Assembly: GCA_002900995.3 (NCBI GenBank)
Contig: CM035312.1
Span: 1,949,653 to 2,013,652, forward strand
Length of the DNA stretch: 64,000 nucleotides
Origin: Ganoderma boninense
Lineage: Eukaryota > Basidiomycota > Agaricomycetes > Polyporales > Polyporaceae
Direction of reading: 5' to 3'
Both the position numbers and the translations under genes were made by a program. Positions 37,010 through 49,900 of the stretch are shown in pieces. The notes below the pieces were generated by a model that worked only from the letters and a program-made list of their open reading frames with translations, searched no databases and was not told where the DNA came from. Position 1 is the first letter of the stretch. Each line of letters starts with the position of its first letter.

Positions 37010-38744
37010 TCATATCGAGAACCCCAGAAAGCCTCCGTTCATAACCAATTCCGTCTCCGGCTCGACGGCAAAGAAGAACCCATCTTCTGTGAGGGAGAAA
37101 TTGATTGACCAGTACGGGTCGTCAATCACCTCGCTACGGTAGATTGCGCGGAAGGGGAGGGTCGTGAACACATCCCGACGCAGCAGCCCGGCCTCCACGC
37201 CAATGTTGCGCGCACCCAAAAAGCGAGTACTTCGCTGCTCCTCGTACCGGGGGTCCCACAGCGCAGCGGCGGGGTGAAATTCGAGCAGGACGATGTCGGT
37301 GTGGATGTTGCGGCTGTCCAAGGCGCCCTCTGGTGGCTCAGTGAGAAAGACGAGCGCGCACTTCGAGCCCAGGGCAGAGGTCCAAGTTGGTCGCCCCCGC
37401 CCGTTGGGATCGAGGAGCAGAATTCGAGTTCCGTGTGGTCCCCAGTCCGCCCAGGGAACGACATGACAAAGCGTGGATGGGCGGCAGTGGGACAGAACGG
37501 TGGAGAGCGGGATGGCCATGAGGAAGGTTTCGAAGAACGATCGTGTTCTCACTTCGACCTCGAACTGGAAAATGATCACGGAGGCCGAGGGGTCCGGAGC
37601 AAATGGCGCACGCGCGTCCGGGGACGCTGCGGGAATGTTGAACGCGATGAAACACTTGGTTGGTGTTAGATGCATTCCACGGGCCAGCGGCGGCAGTTCT
37701 AGGGTGCAGATGGGGCGATGGCCTGCGAGTTGGACGCCGTCGCAAGCATCCTGCCTCCATTGGTCGACGGAGAAGATACGGAACTCTCGTTCGGTTGGGA
37801 AGAGTAGCAGGAGGTGGGACGAGTTCAGTAGTGCAAACTCGATGAATTGATCCCGATGTTTCTGCGATCCAGCCGTAAGAACCGCATACCGTTCCGCAAG
37901 CAGATATAATGTCCGTACCCAAATCATAATGCCCTCCTTCCAGTCCCATACTTGGAGCTCAAACTCGGGGTAGCACACCTTCCATGCGAGAACATTGCCC
38001 GCGATGGCGATATAACGGCAAGATGGAGAGAGAGCTTGAGCAATTGGACCATGGAGGACTTGTTGTTTGGCGCACCGGTGTGGCGTACCGCCTCCAGAGA
38101 GATGAAGTAGATGAAGCTTGAACATACTTGAAAGAGACAAGTCAGAGCGCATATAGTAGGTTTGAGTAGCACGGAAAGGCTTACTTGTTCATGAAGGGTC
38201 GTTCGGAGAGGACCAACAGATCTTGTGCAACGTCTACGGCGCACATGTCAAAATGGTAGTCTATTTGTCCCAGTTTGACGGTCCACATCGTTTCTTCAAT
38301 GCCTCGTGCAGAGGACGATGGTCGCAATAAACGGAGTTCGTCGCCAATGACATAGGGAAGGATGCCACTCTTTGCGGGCCAGTTCCGAACCTCACGTGGA
38401 TGGAGGGCGAAAGAAGAAACAGTCTGCAGTAATGAGAGGGCAGCATGAGACCACTGATCGGTGTACGCTCTGATCTTCTCTAGACGTTCTGTGAGCGATG
38501 GCCCAGTCGGAGAACCATCGATCATCGCAGTCATGGACAGGGCCAATCTGTATTGAACAGATGTGGTTTCAACCAACCTAGACATGTATTTGGAGACCTA
38601 TGCAGTATAAAGTCAGGTCGCTTCATGAGGTAAATCAACAGATCAATGCGTTAGTCCTACCATCCGAAATTGCAGGATGTCAGCTGCGTCGAGTTTGAGC
38701 ACGATATACTGCTGTAACTCTTCCGGGAGGGAGGCGAAGGACAT
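37010..38744 (-). CDS. F-box protein, copy 1
   Basis: Probable substrate receptor of an SCF ubiquitin ligase. Three exons: 38744-38661, 38597-38185, 38126-37010; 537 residues, intact. Seen: an N-terminal F-box-like start MSFASLPEELQQYIVLKLD, then a long region of short beta-like blocks (ICTLELPPLARGM, VIIFQFEVEVRTRSF, VPWADWGPHGTRILLLD). The same blocks occur in the gene at 55880-58319 (TCTLELPPLQHGA, VPWADWGPAHTR), so the two are paralogs. Substrate unknown. It shares a 459-base promoter region with the next F-box gene. Confidence 0.77.
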
Positions 38745-39203
38745 AGCTCAAATGTCGAAGTATTTTAAAGCGCGGAGTAGGTTCAGGACGCAATGCAGTT
38801 GCCAGAGTCGGGAACTCTGAGACTGTTGGTCGAAAGGAAGTTGGGAAGTTGACTGGGCGGCGGGCCGAGACCGCGTTGAGACCGCGCCACTGCCAGCCAA
38901 ATGCGCGTCTAGCTTACTATATTTGTGCATCATCGCTTCGAAGGCGCCTCCTGCCAGCACCACCGACGACTCCGAGTCGAGGGGATTAACATTGGACCCC
39001 TTTGAATCCCTCGCCTGAACTCTCAGTCGTCTTCTCGACCTCTGCACCAGTCACTATCAGTCATCCTCGGCGGATACACACGCTTCCCTTTCGTCTGTCA
39101 CGATTTTGGACTTTGGCACTCATTTGCACTTGCCAAACGAGAATACACTCGTTCCCCTCCTTCGCTGTCCTTTCTTGCCTCCCACGCCCGAGTTCCCCTC
39201 AGC
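38745..39203. promoter_or_regulatory. Divergent promoter region of two F-box genes
   Basis: 459 bases between start codons on opposite strands. No TATA box stands out. Confidence 0.45.
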
Positions 39204-40947
39204 ATGGAGGGAACAATGACAGGGTACCAAACCTCAGCACGCACCTCAGTCCTCACGAACTCCGATCTACTCTACCAGATACTCACATTTGTGGCCGCGC
39301 TACGCATATGGGAGAGGCGGTCAATTTGGCTTGAGTCCAGTCCTTTGGTCCAATGCGTGACCGTCTGTCGCACTTTCAACGAGCTGGCGATTCAACTCCT
39401 GTGGAGGACGTTGCCTAGCTTGTTTCCTTTGTGGCACCTGCTCGCTCCACGAAACACTAGTCACTACACTTACCTTGGGGAGGAACGGCCGGACTACCTT
39501 CGCAAAGTATGTATATGGGCCTTCAAAAACTTCGTCTCACTGACGAACGCTGCTGCAGGTTATCTCTGCCAGACTGTACGATGACCCAGTAGTATGGGAG
39601 CGCTTTCTATGGCATGCCACTCGCGTCCGCCACATCACACACGACACTTACTTGGGCGACTCCCCAGAGAAAACTGTGCCTCATCTCCTCCTTATACAGG
39701 CCGTCCTCTTAAAAAATGTCGGGAAAACTGTTCTCCCTCTATTGCAGTCGATACACTGGGACGCAAATACACCCACCGACACTCCCCTCGTCTCGTTCTT
39801 CACCTCAACACTCCGCTCTGCGACATTCTCTCTTAGATCGGCATCTCCCTATGAAGAAACACGCGCGCTGCTGTTTCGCAGACTGCACGAATCCAGCCCC
39901 TGTCTAGAGAAGCTCGAAATCTTTTCCAGATACCACGACGAAGACCTCGCAGTGGGACCCCGGCTCGTCCAGGAGCTTCTTTTGTTTGACCGGTTACGTC
40001 AGCTCACAATAAACTGTCGACTTTCAGAACCAGCAACCTTCTTGGCTCTCGTATCGAAACCAGGCCTCACTTCCCTCACTGTCCAAGACGTACCATTGGG
40101 TGCACCGTCCCCACCAATTCTCGTCCGCGATCTTCTCGAGCTCTCTATCGGGGGGACAGGCCCGGCTGTTATTGGCCTCCTCAAGCTCGTTCGCTTCGAT
40201 GCCCTCAAGTCTGCAACCATCTGCATCGAGAACACCACCGATGTCGGGGAGGAGACAGAAGGTGCTTTGAAGGTGTTCTACAATGCTCTTGAAAATCCCA
40301 GCACCCTCCAGGCCTTTACCCTTGACATCACCGACAACGTGGAGTCGGCAACGGAGGGCGCTGCAATCAGCCTCCGCGACCTCCTTCGGCCCGTACTACC
40401 GCTGCGGGAAATCCGTTCCTTCACATTCAACAGCCTTGACCTCCACCCACAAATCAAGGTCGCCGACATCGCGGTGCTCGCAGGCGCGTGGCCGAGCCTG
40501 GAGCGCCTCGTGCTCGACGCTGCCCCACCCTCCAGTTCCGAGGCGTTCTCGCTCGACGCCCTCCACTACATCCACGCGCACTGCCCGCACCTCCGGGAGC
40601 TACAGACACACAGCATTCGCCTCCCCGTGCTCGGCGTGCACGCGATCCCTGCGCCGCTCGACCGCTCGGGCTCTCCGCCTCATGCCCTTCAGCGGCTGTG
40701 GGGCGGCAGTGAACTTTATGTCTACAGGCCTGAGTACATGCCAGGGCGCATCATGCCCGAGCACGTGGAGGCGTTCGCGAGATACGTGCTCGAGCTGTTC
40801 CCTGCATTGGAAAGCACGGAGTATACGCTGTGGTGCCCCAGGCCTGGGGTTCGCGAGAGGTCGGCGCCGGCTTACTGTTACGATGGGAGGAAGGTCCTTG
40901 CATGCATCTACACCCTCGCTTCTGAGCGCGAGCTGGGGAGACTGTAG
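39204..40947 (+). CDS. F-box / leucine-rich-type protein
   Basis: Two exons, 39204-39506 and 39559-40947; 563 residues, intact. Seen: N-terminal SDLLYQILTFVA followed by the pattern VCRTFNELAIQLLWRTL, which is characteristic of basidiomycete F-box proteins (old F-box remnant ending in WRTL). The rest has repeated hydrophobic strand/helix units with Leu spacing (FALR-like, LRQLTINCRLS, GLTSLTVQDVPLG, LERLVLDAAPP) resembling irregular leucine-rich repeats. Likely a ubiquitin-ligase adaptor; target unknown. Not the same type as the neighbouring F-box gene. Confidence 0.77.
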
Positions 40948-41360
40948 ATTTACAACCCAACCTGTAGTGGCAGCGGTATGTCAGTCGCGCTTTATTTTAT
41001 GGTACATCGCTCGTGTCCGTCACCGCGGAACCCGAAATACTGGGTCGTGCACCTCTTCCGAGTCTGGAAGCAGCGACCGGAGGCTTGAAGGCATGAGGTG
41101 ACCAACGGCGGCGTACTACGGGATGCGATGAAAAGAATAAGAATTCAGCATTCAGCATAAACAAGACTTGTGTATATTTGTCCCAAGAGAACGATAAACG
41201 AGACGCTGTCTACATTGACAAGGTCGCTCGGGCGAGCAATTGACGTGAAGCCTTGGTTTGGCTTCCGTCGGTGTGCAAATAAGTAGAATTGGGCGCTCAC
41301 ACTAGTACTACTACCAGTTGAAAAAAATGCATGTACAGAGCTCGGAGGGGTCCGAGGAGC
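40948..41360. other. Intergenic between convergent genes
   Basis: 3' flanks of the F-box/LRR gene and the polygalacturonase. No gene seen. Confidence 0.65.
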
Positions 41361-43256
41361 TCACTGGGTGAAGTCCTCGATCCCAGAGTAGTTGATGGTT
41401 CCTGCCGACCCACCCGAGACTTCCAGAGCGGACCAATCCCAAGTTCCTGATATGGAAACCGAAATCAGTCGTTGTAGTGACTAGTCGACCATCCAGCTGC
41501 TTACCACTGCAATCTCCACAGTTGATGGCGACACGCTTGGCACCGCTGGCGACGCTTATGTTGTTCATGCTTCCAACGAAGTTCACATCCTGACAAGGGT
41601 TGAATGTTAGCAGTGGCACCAACCCCGTAAATAGACGCAACGGTGACCGACCGACAGCGAGACACCGGTGCCCGCAGTGCCCAACGTAGATGGATAGCTC
41701 TGATCACGTATCGAAATTCAGAAATGAATGATGAGGAGGAGTGGATGAGCAGACCTGGTCGATGATGACACCGAACTTGCGCATGCCCGTGCCGGTGTTG
41801 CCAGAGTAGGTGATATTTGAGACCGTAGCACCTGTCGCAGACTTCTTGGTCTTGATACGGAGCGCCTGGTCGCTGCAAAGAGGAAAAAGGGATAAGGTTC
41901 TGCCAAGCTCTCCGGACGCAAGGGGCATGTCCGAACGTACTTGTCCGTAATGATGTTGTCCTTGATAATGATACCGGAGACGGTCACGCCGGAGCTGACA
42001 GAACCCTGCTCATTCCAAGTCAGCACATTCAAACTGAAAGGAGAAGTGGAAGGGCAGATGTACGATGGAGATGCCGTGGCCACCAGTGCAGCTGTTCCGT
42101 TGGAACACGATGTTACTACCCTTGTTGATGGCAATACAGTCGTCTTGGTTGTGTATAGTGCTGTGCAGAAGGATCGCTTGTGTAATGAACAGAGACTGAT
42201 GCTTCACCAGGACATACCTGTCTTCGATAGTGAGGTCGGTTGTGCTGCAGTCGAAGCCATCCGTGTTGTGTCCAGCCGCCTTGCTACCGCTCTTCGAGTT
42301 CGCCGCGTCTCCAGCCGCTAACGAAGAGATGCAAGTACATCAGCGAAGCAAAATAGAGCAGAGCAACGCAAGTATCGGCACACAATTGTCAATGATCAGA
42401 TGAGACATGACCAATGCTGCGGGGTTGGACACGCTATAGACATGCGCTGGGGAGTTCAGCACCTTCACATCCTGGAGAAGCCGAGTTAGAACGAACAGCT
42501 TTTCAGGAAGACTCGGAGCAGTGCCCTTACCGAGTAGGTACCAGAAATCTTGATCCTAGGGGTGTCATAAGCCTCTGATCACAAGGAAAAGCGAAAGCGA
42601 CGTTGCGTACTTCATCATGGGGTGGGGCTTTGTGACACCGTCGCCGCTTGTTCCCTGGCCATCCTGTGGATGTCAAAAGTAATGCCATCATCAAAGGTGA
42701 TTCCATGCCGCAACTGGAGATTGGAGCTAATTACCCAGTACGATGGGCCGTTTCCGTCGAAGGTATATCCATTGCCATTGACTGGGCGATTTCGGTTCAG
42801 TGCAGGGCAGAAGAAATCTACTCGAACTCCCCGGACTTACATGCGATGCTCTCCCCACTGAAAATCCTTGTCAGTTGTGTACACAAACAACAGAGAGCGC
42901 ACACAACACTTACCTAACTTGGAAGAGGGGGCCGCCCCAGTTCTTCACCGCGAACGTTATATTGCCAACTGTGGTGTGTTCGACGGTCAGTTCAACGCTC
43001 ATCGAGAACAGAGCTTGGTTGGGGGTAGAGGATAGGAAACCGTACGGAGATTGACAGTGGTGCCAGTCGCAAGGTCGAGCTCGAACGTCTCTCCGGCGGG
43101 CACGGTGAATGAGTTGATATTCACGGTTGTGCATTTGACCGCATCGTCGACGTCGTCGAGCGACGAGATAGTGCCCGTGCAGTCGGTCGCAGCGGGCGCT
43201 GCCACGATGAATGGGACGAATGCAAGGAGGGCAGCAAGGCGGAGGAAAGCGGACAT
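41361..43256 (-). CDS. Endopolygalacturonase, glycoside hydrolase family 28
   Basis: Secreted pectinase that hydrolyses alpha-1,4-galacturonan in plant walls. Fourteen exons: 43256-43046, 42968-42914, 42857-42841, 42781-42735, 42663-42611, 42555-42531, 42471-42384, 42317-42218, 42160-42064, 42005-41941, 41872-41755, 41699-41652, 41589-41505, 41446-41361; 364 residues with every phase consistent. Seen: signal peptide MSAFLRLAALLAFVPFIVA; catalytic motifs NTDG (Asp 185), QDDC (Asp 205/206), GGHG (His 227) and RIK (258-260), the full GH28 set; also YWDGQG and KPHPMMK. The right-handed parallel beta helix is implied by family. Exon 3 has only 17 bases and exon 6 only 25. One donor is the unusual GTCGGT (intron 41651-41590). 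Confidence 0.95.
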
Positions 43257-44102
43257 TGTCGCAGCAGCAGGATTTCCACTAGGACGTGAGGCAGAATGGC
43301 GACCGAGGAGGTTGGCTTCACAGGCACTTGAGAATGGGCCTTATATATACTTCTGAGAGGGTGCACATACCACCGCCGGATAAATCTGAGTGTATTGTCA
43401 CGGAGCGCGAAACTGTATGTGAGCAGGCTGGTAGGCGATTCCTATCCCGAGGTACCGGCCCGTCCCGTGCACACCAGGTCGTTCCCGGTTTTGTCTGGGA
43501 CAAAATAGAATATAATATATAATGAGTGGATAGCTTAGCCTCGCCGCCGCAGGGCTCTTCTGAAACATGGATGAGCACTCACTATACTTACTTGCCATTG
43601 AGTCCAGGTTCAAACTCCGAGAGGACTCCACATGGCAAGAACTTGGATGCTGGAGGAAGCGTCGAGAACAGGGCATGCGAGAGACGGCATCCGGATTTGT
43701 GACCGTGGAGTGCTTGCCGTCTAGGCACAAAGCATGCAGCAGTCGATGATCTGTAACCAAGGAACTGGGTTGGGACGGCGGAGAACTCGCGGCAATGGCT
43801 CTTCTCCGGTGTAGCGGTGTGATCCGGCGCATCTAACGTTGGCTTAACTGTTCTCGTCTATGACTGCGACCGCGACATGGGCCGGGGATGATCTGCCGTA
43901 TGCTTTCCCGACTACTTACGCTTCAAGATGTGCACGGAAATCAAGCTCCCGGTACATCCGCGGTAGCTCGGTACTCCCAGCAGGAAAAAAATCAGCTATA
44001 ATTAGCTTTTAAAGGGAGGACCGTGACGCACCTTCTGCGTAATATTGTTATGAACTTCGGCGACTAGAGCCAAGATATGACATGAACCATTGAGCACCTG
44101 CA
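43257..44102. other. Intergenic, upstream of polygalacturonase
   Basis: A TATATAA-type box reads on the minus strand near 43341-43349, about 90 bases before the polygalacturonase start. The rest has no supported gene. Confidence 0.55.
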
Positions 44103-46656
44103 TTACAAAGCTGGTTTAGGTGATACGCCTACATCCTGTTCATCATCAGAGAAACCGCTGGCAAACCACCTCGCGAATGAAGGCAGCGATGGACGGACGG
44201 CATCGGCCCGGCCCTGGCGGACCGCATCAAAGTTGCTGTCTTCCACGTAGGCTTTCTCAGGCTTTCTCCTGGGGAAAGGCGTGTGACCAAGCAAAAAACC
44301 AGCACAGACGCTTTCTATTGAAACAGAATCATCGACATGAGGAGGATACGACAAGAACGACGGACCGCAGGCGTGAACCACACGGCCCCGAGCAAGAGAA
44401 TTGGAGGTTAGGTGAACCACCTGGCTCGCGCTATCCTTGAACCACGGACTGTGGTGCGGTCCAGCAAACGATCCGCATCTCGTCTTCGACAGAATCCGGG
44501 TCGCTAGCAGCCTCGCCCTCGCCCTCCGTTCGGCACCGCTGCCCCCTCCACTTGTCATGGAAGACAACACCGCAGCTTGGGAGTCTGAGGAGGTCCCAGA
44601 CTCCAGCCGACAGGCATTTGCGCTACTGCGGGAAGACTCGTCAGTGATGTCCTTGATGTGGTAGCACGTACCAGGGAGCAACATGAGAATAGAACACAGT
44701 CCGGTCTACGAAGCCGCCCACCTTGGCGATGCCACGCCGGACGGCAGCATAACGCTGAGGGAGACCGGACTGGTCGAAGGTGAGCGTGGCGTCGCCAGTC
44801 ACGTCGTGTGCCGGTTCGCGGTGCGGGGATGGACACTCAGACACACGACGTCCTGACGATGGGGCTGGAGTGGGTGCGCGATAGGCAGACAGAGACATGT
44901 GTGGTGCGACTGCACGATGGATCGACATGGGATGAAAGACTGTGGGAGACTGAGGATCCTGGTTGTGCGGAGACGTCGTCGATCCGGAGTAATTGTCGAG
45001 ACAAAGGCGGGGTTCGCGACCGATATCGATTTCTGGTTCTCTAGCCAAACGTCTGGGTGGAGGAGGGAGATACGTAACGATTCTTGGCTTTGTGTCTGCC
45101 GTTTCCGATGCGGCATCCCCCCGTCCCTTCCTTGATTCGCTTGTGGGACGTGCGGGCTGTAAACGAAGTTTGAAGTTGGTCGTCGTGACGGGCTTGGTCC
45201 GGTAGCTCCCTTGCTGCTTGCGATTTTTCTCGAGTGCAATGGTGGACCAAGACGAGTCCGGGGAACTGAAGGCCTTATATGCGTCGTGTCTAGGCACCTT
45301 CCTAGGCGGAGCACCCTGCGCGATACCAACGGTGGAAAGACGCGACGCTTGCAGCCCAGTGTTACTGCTCAACCGGGATGGTACCTTGGAATGGTGTAGA
45401 GACGGACTGGAAGAGGGCTGTATGGTAGTAAGGGGCTCTACGAGAGCAGGAGGAAGCGGAGAATTTGATTGGAAGGCGAATCGATTGAGCATCGCCCTCT
45501 GCCCTTCAAGCTGTTGCGGCTCCCCGTTATTGCGAAGCGGACTAGAAGCAGGGTGTGGGGCCAGGTCCCAAGTTGGAGGACTATATGCGCGAGCTGAGAT
45601 GGGCGGAGACCCTGAAGTTGGATGATAGGAAGGTTGACGGGGAAAATCGCCAAGTTCGCCTGAAAATACGGGGGGCGGAGATCGTGATCGCATGGTGCTG
45701 GAAGACCGCTGTCCGACAGAGGGTGCGACGACAAACTCTGGGGATAGCAACAGTGACACGAGCTGAAGCAGCTGAGGCAGTAGATGCCACTTGCCTGGAA
45801 AAGAGGACTTGAGCGCCGCTTTGGAGAAGGGAGCAAATGCAGGGGCTGGCTGCGATATAGATGGTCCTTTCGAAGGAGGACCGGAAGAGAGTGCTGAGTG
45901 GAAGAGGAACGCACGAAGCTCCTGCCCTGCCGAGAATGTGTTGAATGAAGGTGGAGGAGCTCCCGCAGATAGATTAATAGGACTGTAAGATCGGGGAGAA
46001 GGTGTCGGATGACTTCGCGGGACTTGGGGGACTAGAATTGCTGCTTGACGGGGAGTCGTGCGACCAGGAGAGAGCCCAGACAAAGAAGACGCAAGGGTTG
46101 AGCTATGGCCGCTGAGCTTGGTAGATACTCCAAGGTCTGAAACACTATCGACCAAGGTGTCGTCTGAGGATATATGCGCGTCGTCTTGGAGCAGGTGGTC
46201 AGGACTCAAACTTGTACGCGACGTAGCCTCTTGGACTGGACCTGCAGAATCCTTGACAGAAGATTGTACTTGATGCGCATTCACAATGGTGTTCACCTTG
46301 GGTTGCATGCGAAGCAGGTCCAGTACTGTCGTCTGCGTGTTGCTGCGCTTCTTGGAGGTCCTCCGACGAGCGTCCTTTGTGACTGCAGGAAGTTGGGGCG
46401 CTCGAACAGCGGCGTTGGCTTTGGCGATCGTCCATGGATTCGGCTTGTAACTTGCAGCATCAGTACGAGAAGCCAGGTCCAGTTCTCCCATTAGACGAGC
46501 TTCCTCCGATGGGTGTGCCTTCTTGCCTCCGATAGTATCACTCGGGGGTGGTCCGCGTAGGTCGTCATCAGAGTCGTCGTCAGAGCTAGAGTTATCATAA
46601 TGATAGTTGTTCGAACGTAGGGATAAGGACCAGCCATCGTTTCCGTTGTCGGCCAT
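44103..46656 (-). CDS. Long Ser/Pro-rich disordered protein, unknown
   Basis: Not recognised. Exon 1 46656 to about 44671 and exon 2 about 44625-44103, joined across a 45-base intron with donor GTACGT and acceptor CCGCAG. A further intron in exon 2 is possible but not needed. About 835 residues. Seen: acidic N-terminal patch SSSDDDSDDDLRGPPPSD, then the one conserved-looking segment YKPNPWTIAKANAAVRAP, a basic stretch DARRRTSKKRS, and long Ser/Pro-rich low-complexity sequence. No membrane segment or enzyme motif. The start at MADNG was chosen over an upstream in-frame ATG. Probably a nuclear or regulatory protein, by composition only. Confidence 0.6.
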
Positions 46657-46950
46657 GGATGTCAGGCTGGGGCGAGTGGGATGCAAACGAGCAGAGATGG
46701 GCGTCGGCGGTCAAATGGGGGGGCGCAGCAACTTCAAGGCAGGGCAAAGCAGAGACGCGAACGCGTGTGAAAGTCACGGGAGGCGGACGCGCGGTCTCGT
46801 GACTGGAGGAGGGAAATCGAACCGTGTTGCGGAGGTTCGGTTCGGTGGAGGTCCGTGTTTGGGAGTGGCTTGAACGCTCTGCTCCCGACGCTCGTCTTGC
46901 GCTTGTCCTTTGGCTGCAGCTTTGGGTTGTGACTGGCTTTGCTCGATTCT
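46657..46950. promoter_or_regulatory. Divergent promoter of two disordered-protein genes
   Basis: 294 bases between opposite start codons. No TATA box seen. Confidence 0.5.
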
Positions 46951-49900
46951 ATGGAGAATGTCCCGCCGAAGTCGATGAATAGCGACGACGAGCTTCCGAC
47001 CCTCGATAATCTATTGCACCCTAGGCACAACGTGAAGGCCGCGAGGCAGAGGCGATCACCTGCGAAATTGAACACCAGGGCGAATGCAGATCTTGAAGAT
47101 GAACATTCCGAACCGGAATCTGGTCTCTTGACTCCTCCATCGTCCCAAACTCAGGAAGACGATATGGATCCTTCCAGGATGCTCTTCAGCCCACCCCCGG
47201 AGGAGGTGCTGAGGCAGACTAGAACCTCAGTGAGTATTCCACATAGTCATCGCCTACGAGCGTAGCACGATTTGGGCGGTGTGTATGCATTCTGCTCGCG
47301 CCTTTGGGGTATTGTTTAGCGAGAAACATGTGCAGTGGCCAGTGTGGCACCGCGGACAGAGTTGAGTTGTATAGTGAGGGCAGAGCTGATGTTCTTGCAA
47401 TTCCGGCGGGTTCCACCTCCTTTCTATATATCTCATGCCGACATCTTCCGGCTCCCCAATATCGTATTCGCAGGATAGGGTTCCATATCATCCGCTTATG
47501 AGGTCGCATGTTCAGGGGGAAGATAGTTGAGTCTACTCTTCAATGGAGGGAAACTTCTGATGATTCTATCAACCTATTGTACACCACCACGCATGTGAGA
47601 TGGAGGCTAATCCGATACTCTTGTGGCAGGCTACTCGCGCACGATCAGCACCCATTCAGCATCCTTTCACACCATCGCTACTTGCGGACCCCCCGGCACA
47701 CAGTACAGCCCTGTCCAAGCGTAAACGCAACGCACACAATCGCTCTTCTTCCCACACCGCTCTCGATTCCATCGCGAAGGATCCTTCCTCAAGCAGCTTT
47801 GTTGTCACTGAGGCCACCCCGAACCCCAAACCTCGCAAGCAGACCAAGCGCGGGTCCCCATCTCGTCGCTCCACCGAGCTCGACGAGCCGGCCACACCGA
47901 CCCGTGCCACCTCCCTACGAAGCGAATCCCCGTCAAAGCGCACGCTGCTTCTCTCACCTCATCATTCTAACCCCAATGCCGATTATATACCACCTCTCCC
48001 TACCATATCGCGCCAGACAATCTCCTCCCGGCGACGTTCTGCTACTCCCAAACCTCCTTATGAGCCACCCCGTGACCAGTTCACGCCTCCACGGGAGATC
48101 ATCCACACACCTCCTCGCGCTACCGTGTCTCCAGAGAGGATGTCGAAGTCGAGCAAACGCAAGTCTACTAAAAAACAAAAGAAGCTCGTGCTGACGATCA
48201 AGAAGGAGCCTCCTGAGATCGACTTAAGCGCGCCGCCCCCGCCTCCTTCACCAAGCGACGACCCACTGCTACTCAAGGGGCTTCCACGACCCCCGCGCCC
48301 TTCGAGGCTCAGCACAGGCACCAGTGCCGAAGCACTCGATACCCCATCTTCGACACATGCACGCCGAACACCCTCTATCGCATCATCCTCAGTAAGCCCG
48401 CCTGGAGAGGTGCGGGTCTCGCGCCTTCCTGATCTCGGCTCCGCCATGGACCTGACCATGGAGAATGATGACGATGACCTGGACGACTCGTTTGCCAACG
48501 CGCCCCCACTATTCGACTTGACAAATGCTCAGGAGGATCCGGGCGTGTGGGACGACGTGGATTCGGGCACTGACTCGGAGGACTTCGACCAGACGGGCGA
48601 GTACACGGGCCGGTTCAAGGTGCTGACCGTGCCTACCAAGGTCGACCCGCCCAGCAGCTGCACGCGCTCGCGACAGGACGCATGGGGCAACCCGAGCAGC
48701 CCGTTCCCTGGTTCCACGGGCCGACGGAGAAGTCTGCCAAGCTCGAGCTCGCCTCCTCTAAAAGCGGTGTCTGATGGGGAGGAAGGGACTCAGAGCGAAA
48801 GTCTCGATGAGGACGACGTGTTCTTCTTGGATACGCCGGTGGATGGCGATGTTGAAGTGACGGTGCGGGAGGAGTTCCAAGAAGGCAGTTCGCGGGATAC
48901 GATCGACGGCCTGGCTGGGTTGGACGCGGACTTGTCTATGCATGACATCCCTCAGGCAGACTTCGATACCCCTCGAGAACAGGATCTATCCCAGGAGCGA
49001 TCTTACGGTTTTCAGGAACAATCTCACGAGAAATCTCCATCGCCTCTTCCCATCGTGCACGAACGGGAACAGGAACAGGAGTTGGAGGACGAGCATGACT
49101 CCACTGAACTGCCCGAGCCGCACGTTCGTTTCGCGGCATCCCGAGATTCCCTTCAAGACGTGTCGATGGAGATTGATGATGAAGACGACTCCCAAGATTC
49201 CGCCCCGCTCGACGCTGATCTTTCGTACGAATCCATCCTCCATGATCCAGATGAAGACGAAGAAGAAGAAGAGCCACCTGCAGCGGAGATACCACACGAC
49301 TCGGACTCGAGCGATGAGGAGACTGTCGACCGAGAGCTGTCGCGGGAGCCCGGCCAGTTCAGCGACGACGAAGACGACGAGGAACATGATACCCGCCCCA
49401 AGCCCCCAGCAGTACCAACTCCACCGCGCGCGGCGTATACCCCTGCAAGGTCCATCTCTCCGAATGGCCAGTCGACGCGCCCGAAGGGCTTCCTTTCTAT
49501 CACGTCTCCATTGAGGAGGCAGAAGTCCCCGCAGACTCAGAGCTTCCAAGTAAGAGATGCGTCGCCTCTGCCTTCCATCGACTCTGTCTTCGTCACTCCC
49601 GCTCCTGCGCGCAGTCGCGATGTGGACCACGACGAGGACATTCCCCAGGCTTTTGGTTCCGGTTCCCGTCTCGAGCCGGAGACGCAGGGGCGAGATGAAA
49701 CCGCGGCGGGAATGGAAGACGACCAGCCTGAGGAGCTGGTCGCCACTGACGTGGAAGATGGTAGCGGCGACGAGAGCGAGGAGCTGGATGACGGCGTCGT
49801 CAAGATCACCAGCGACGATCCGCGAGTTGCCGCTCGCGCAGCTGCGATTCTGAAGATGGTGGGTTATTACCGTCGTTCCTTCACTCCAATACTCATCGTT

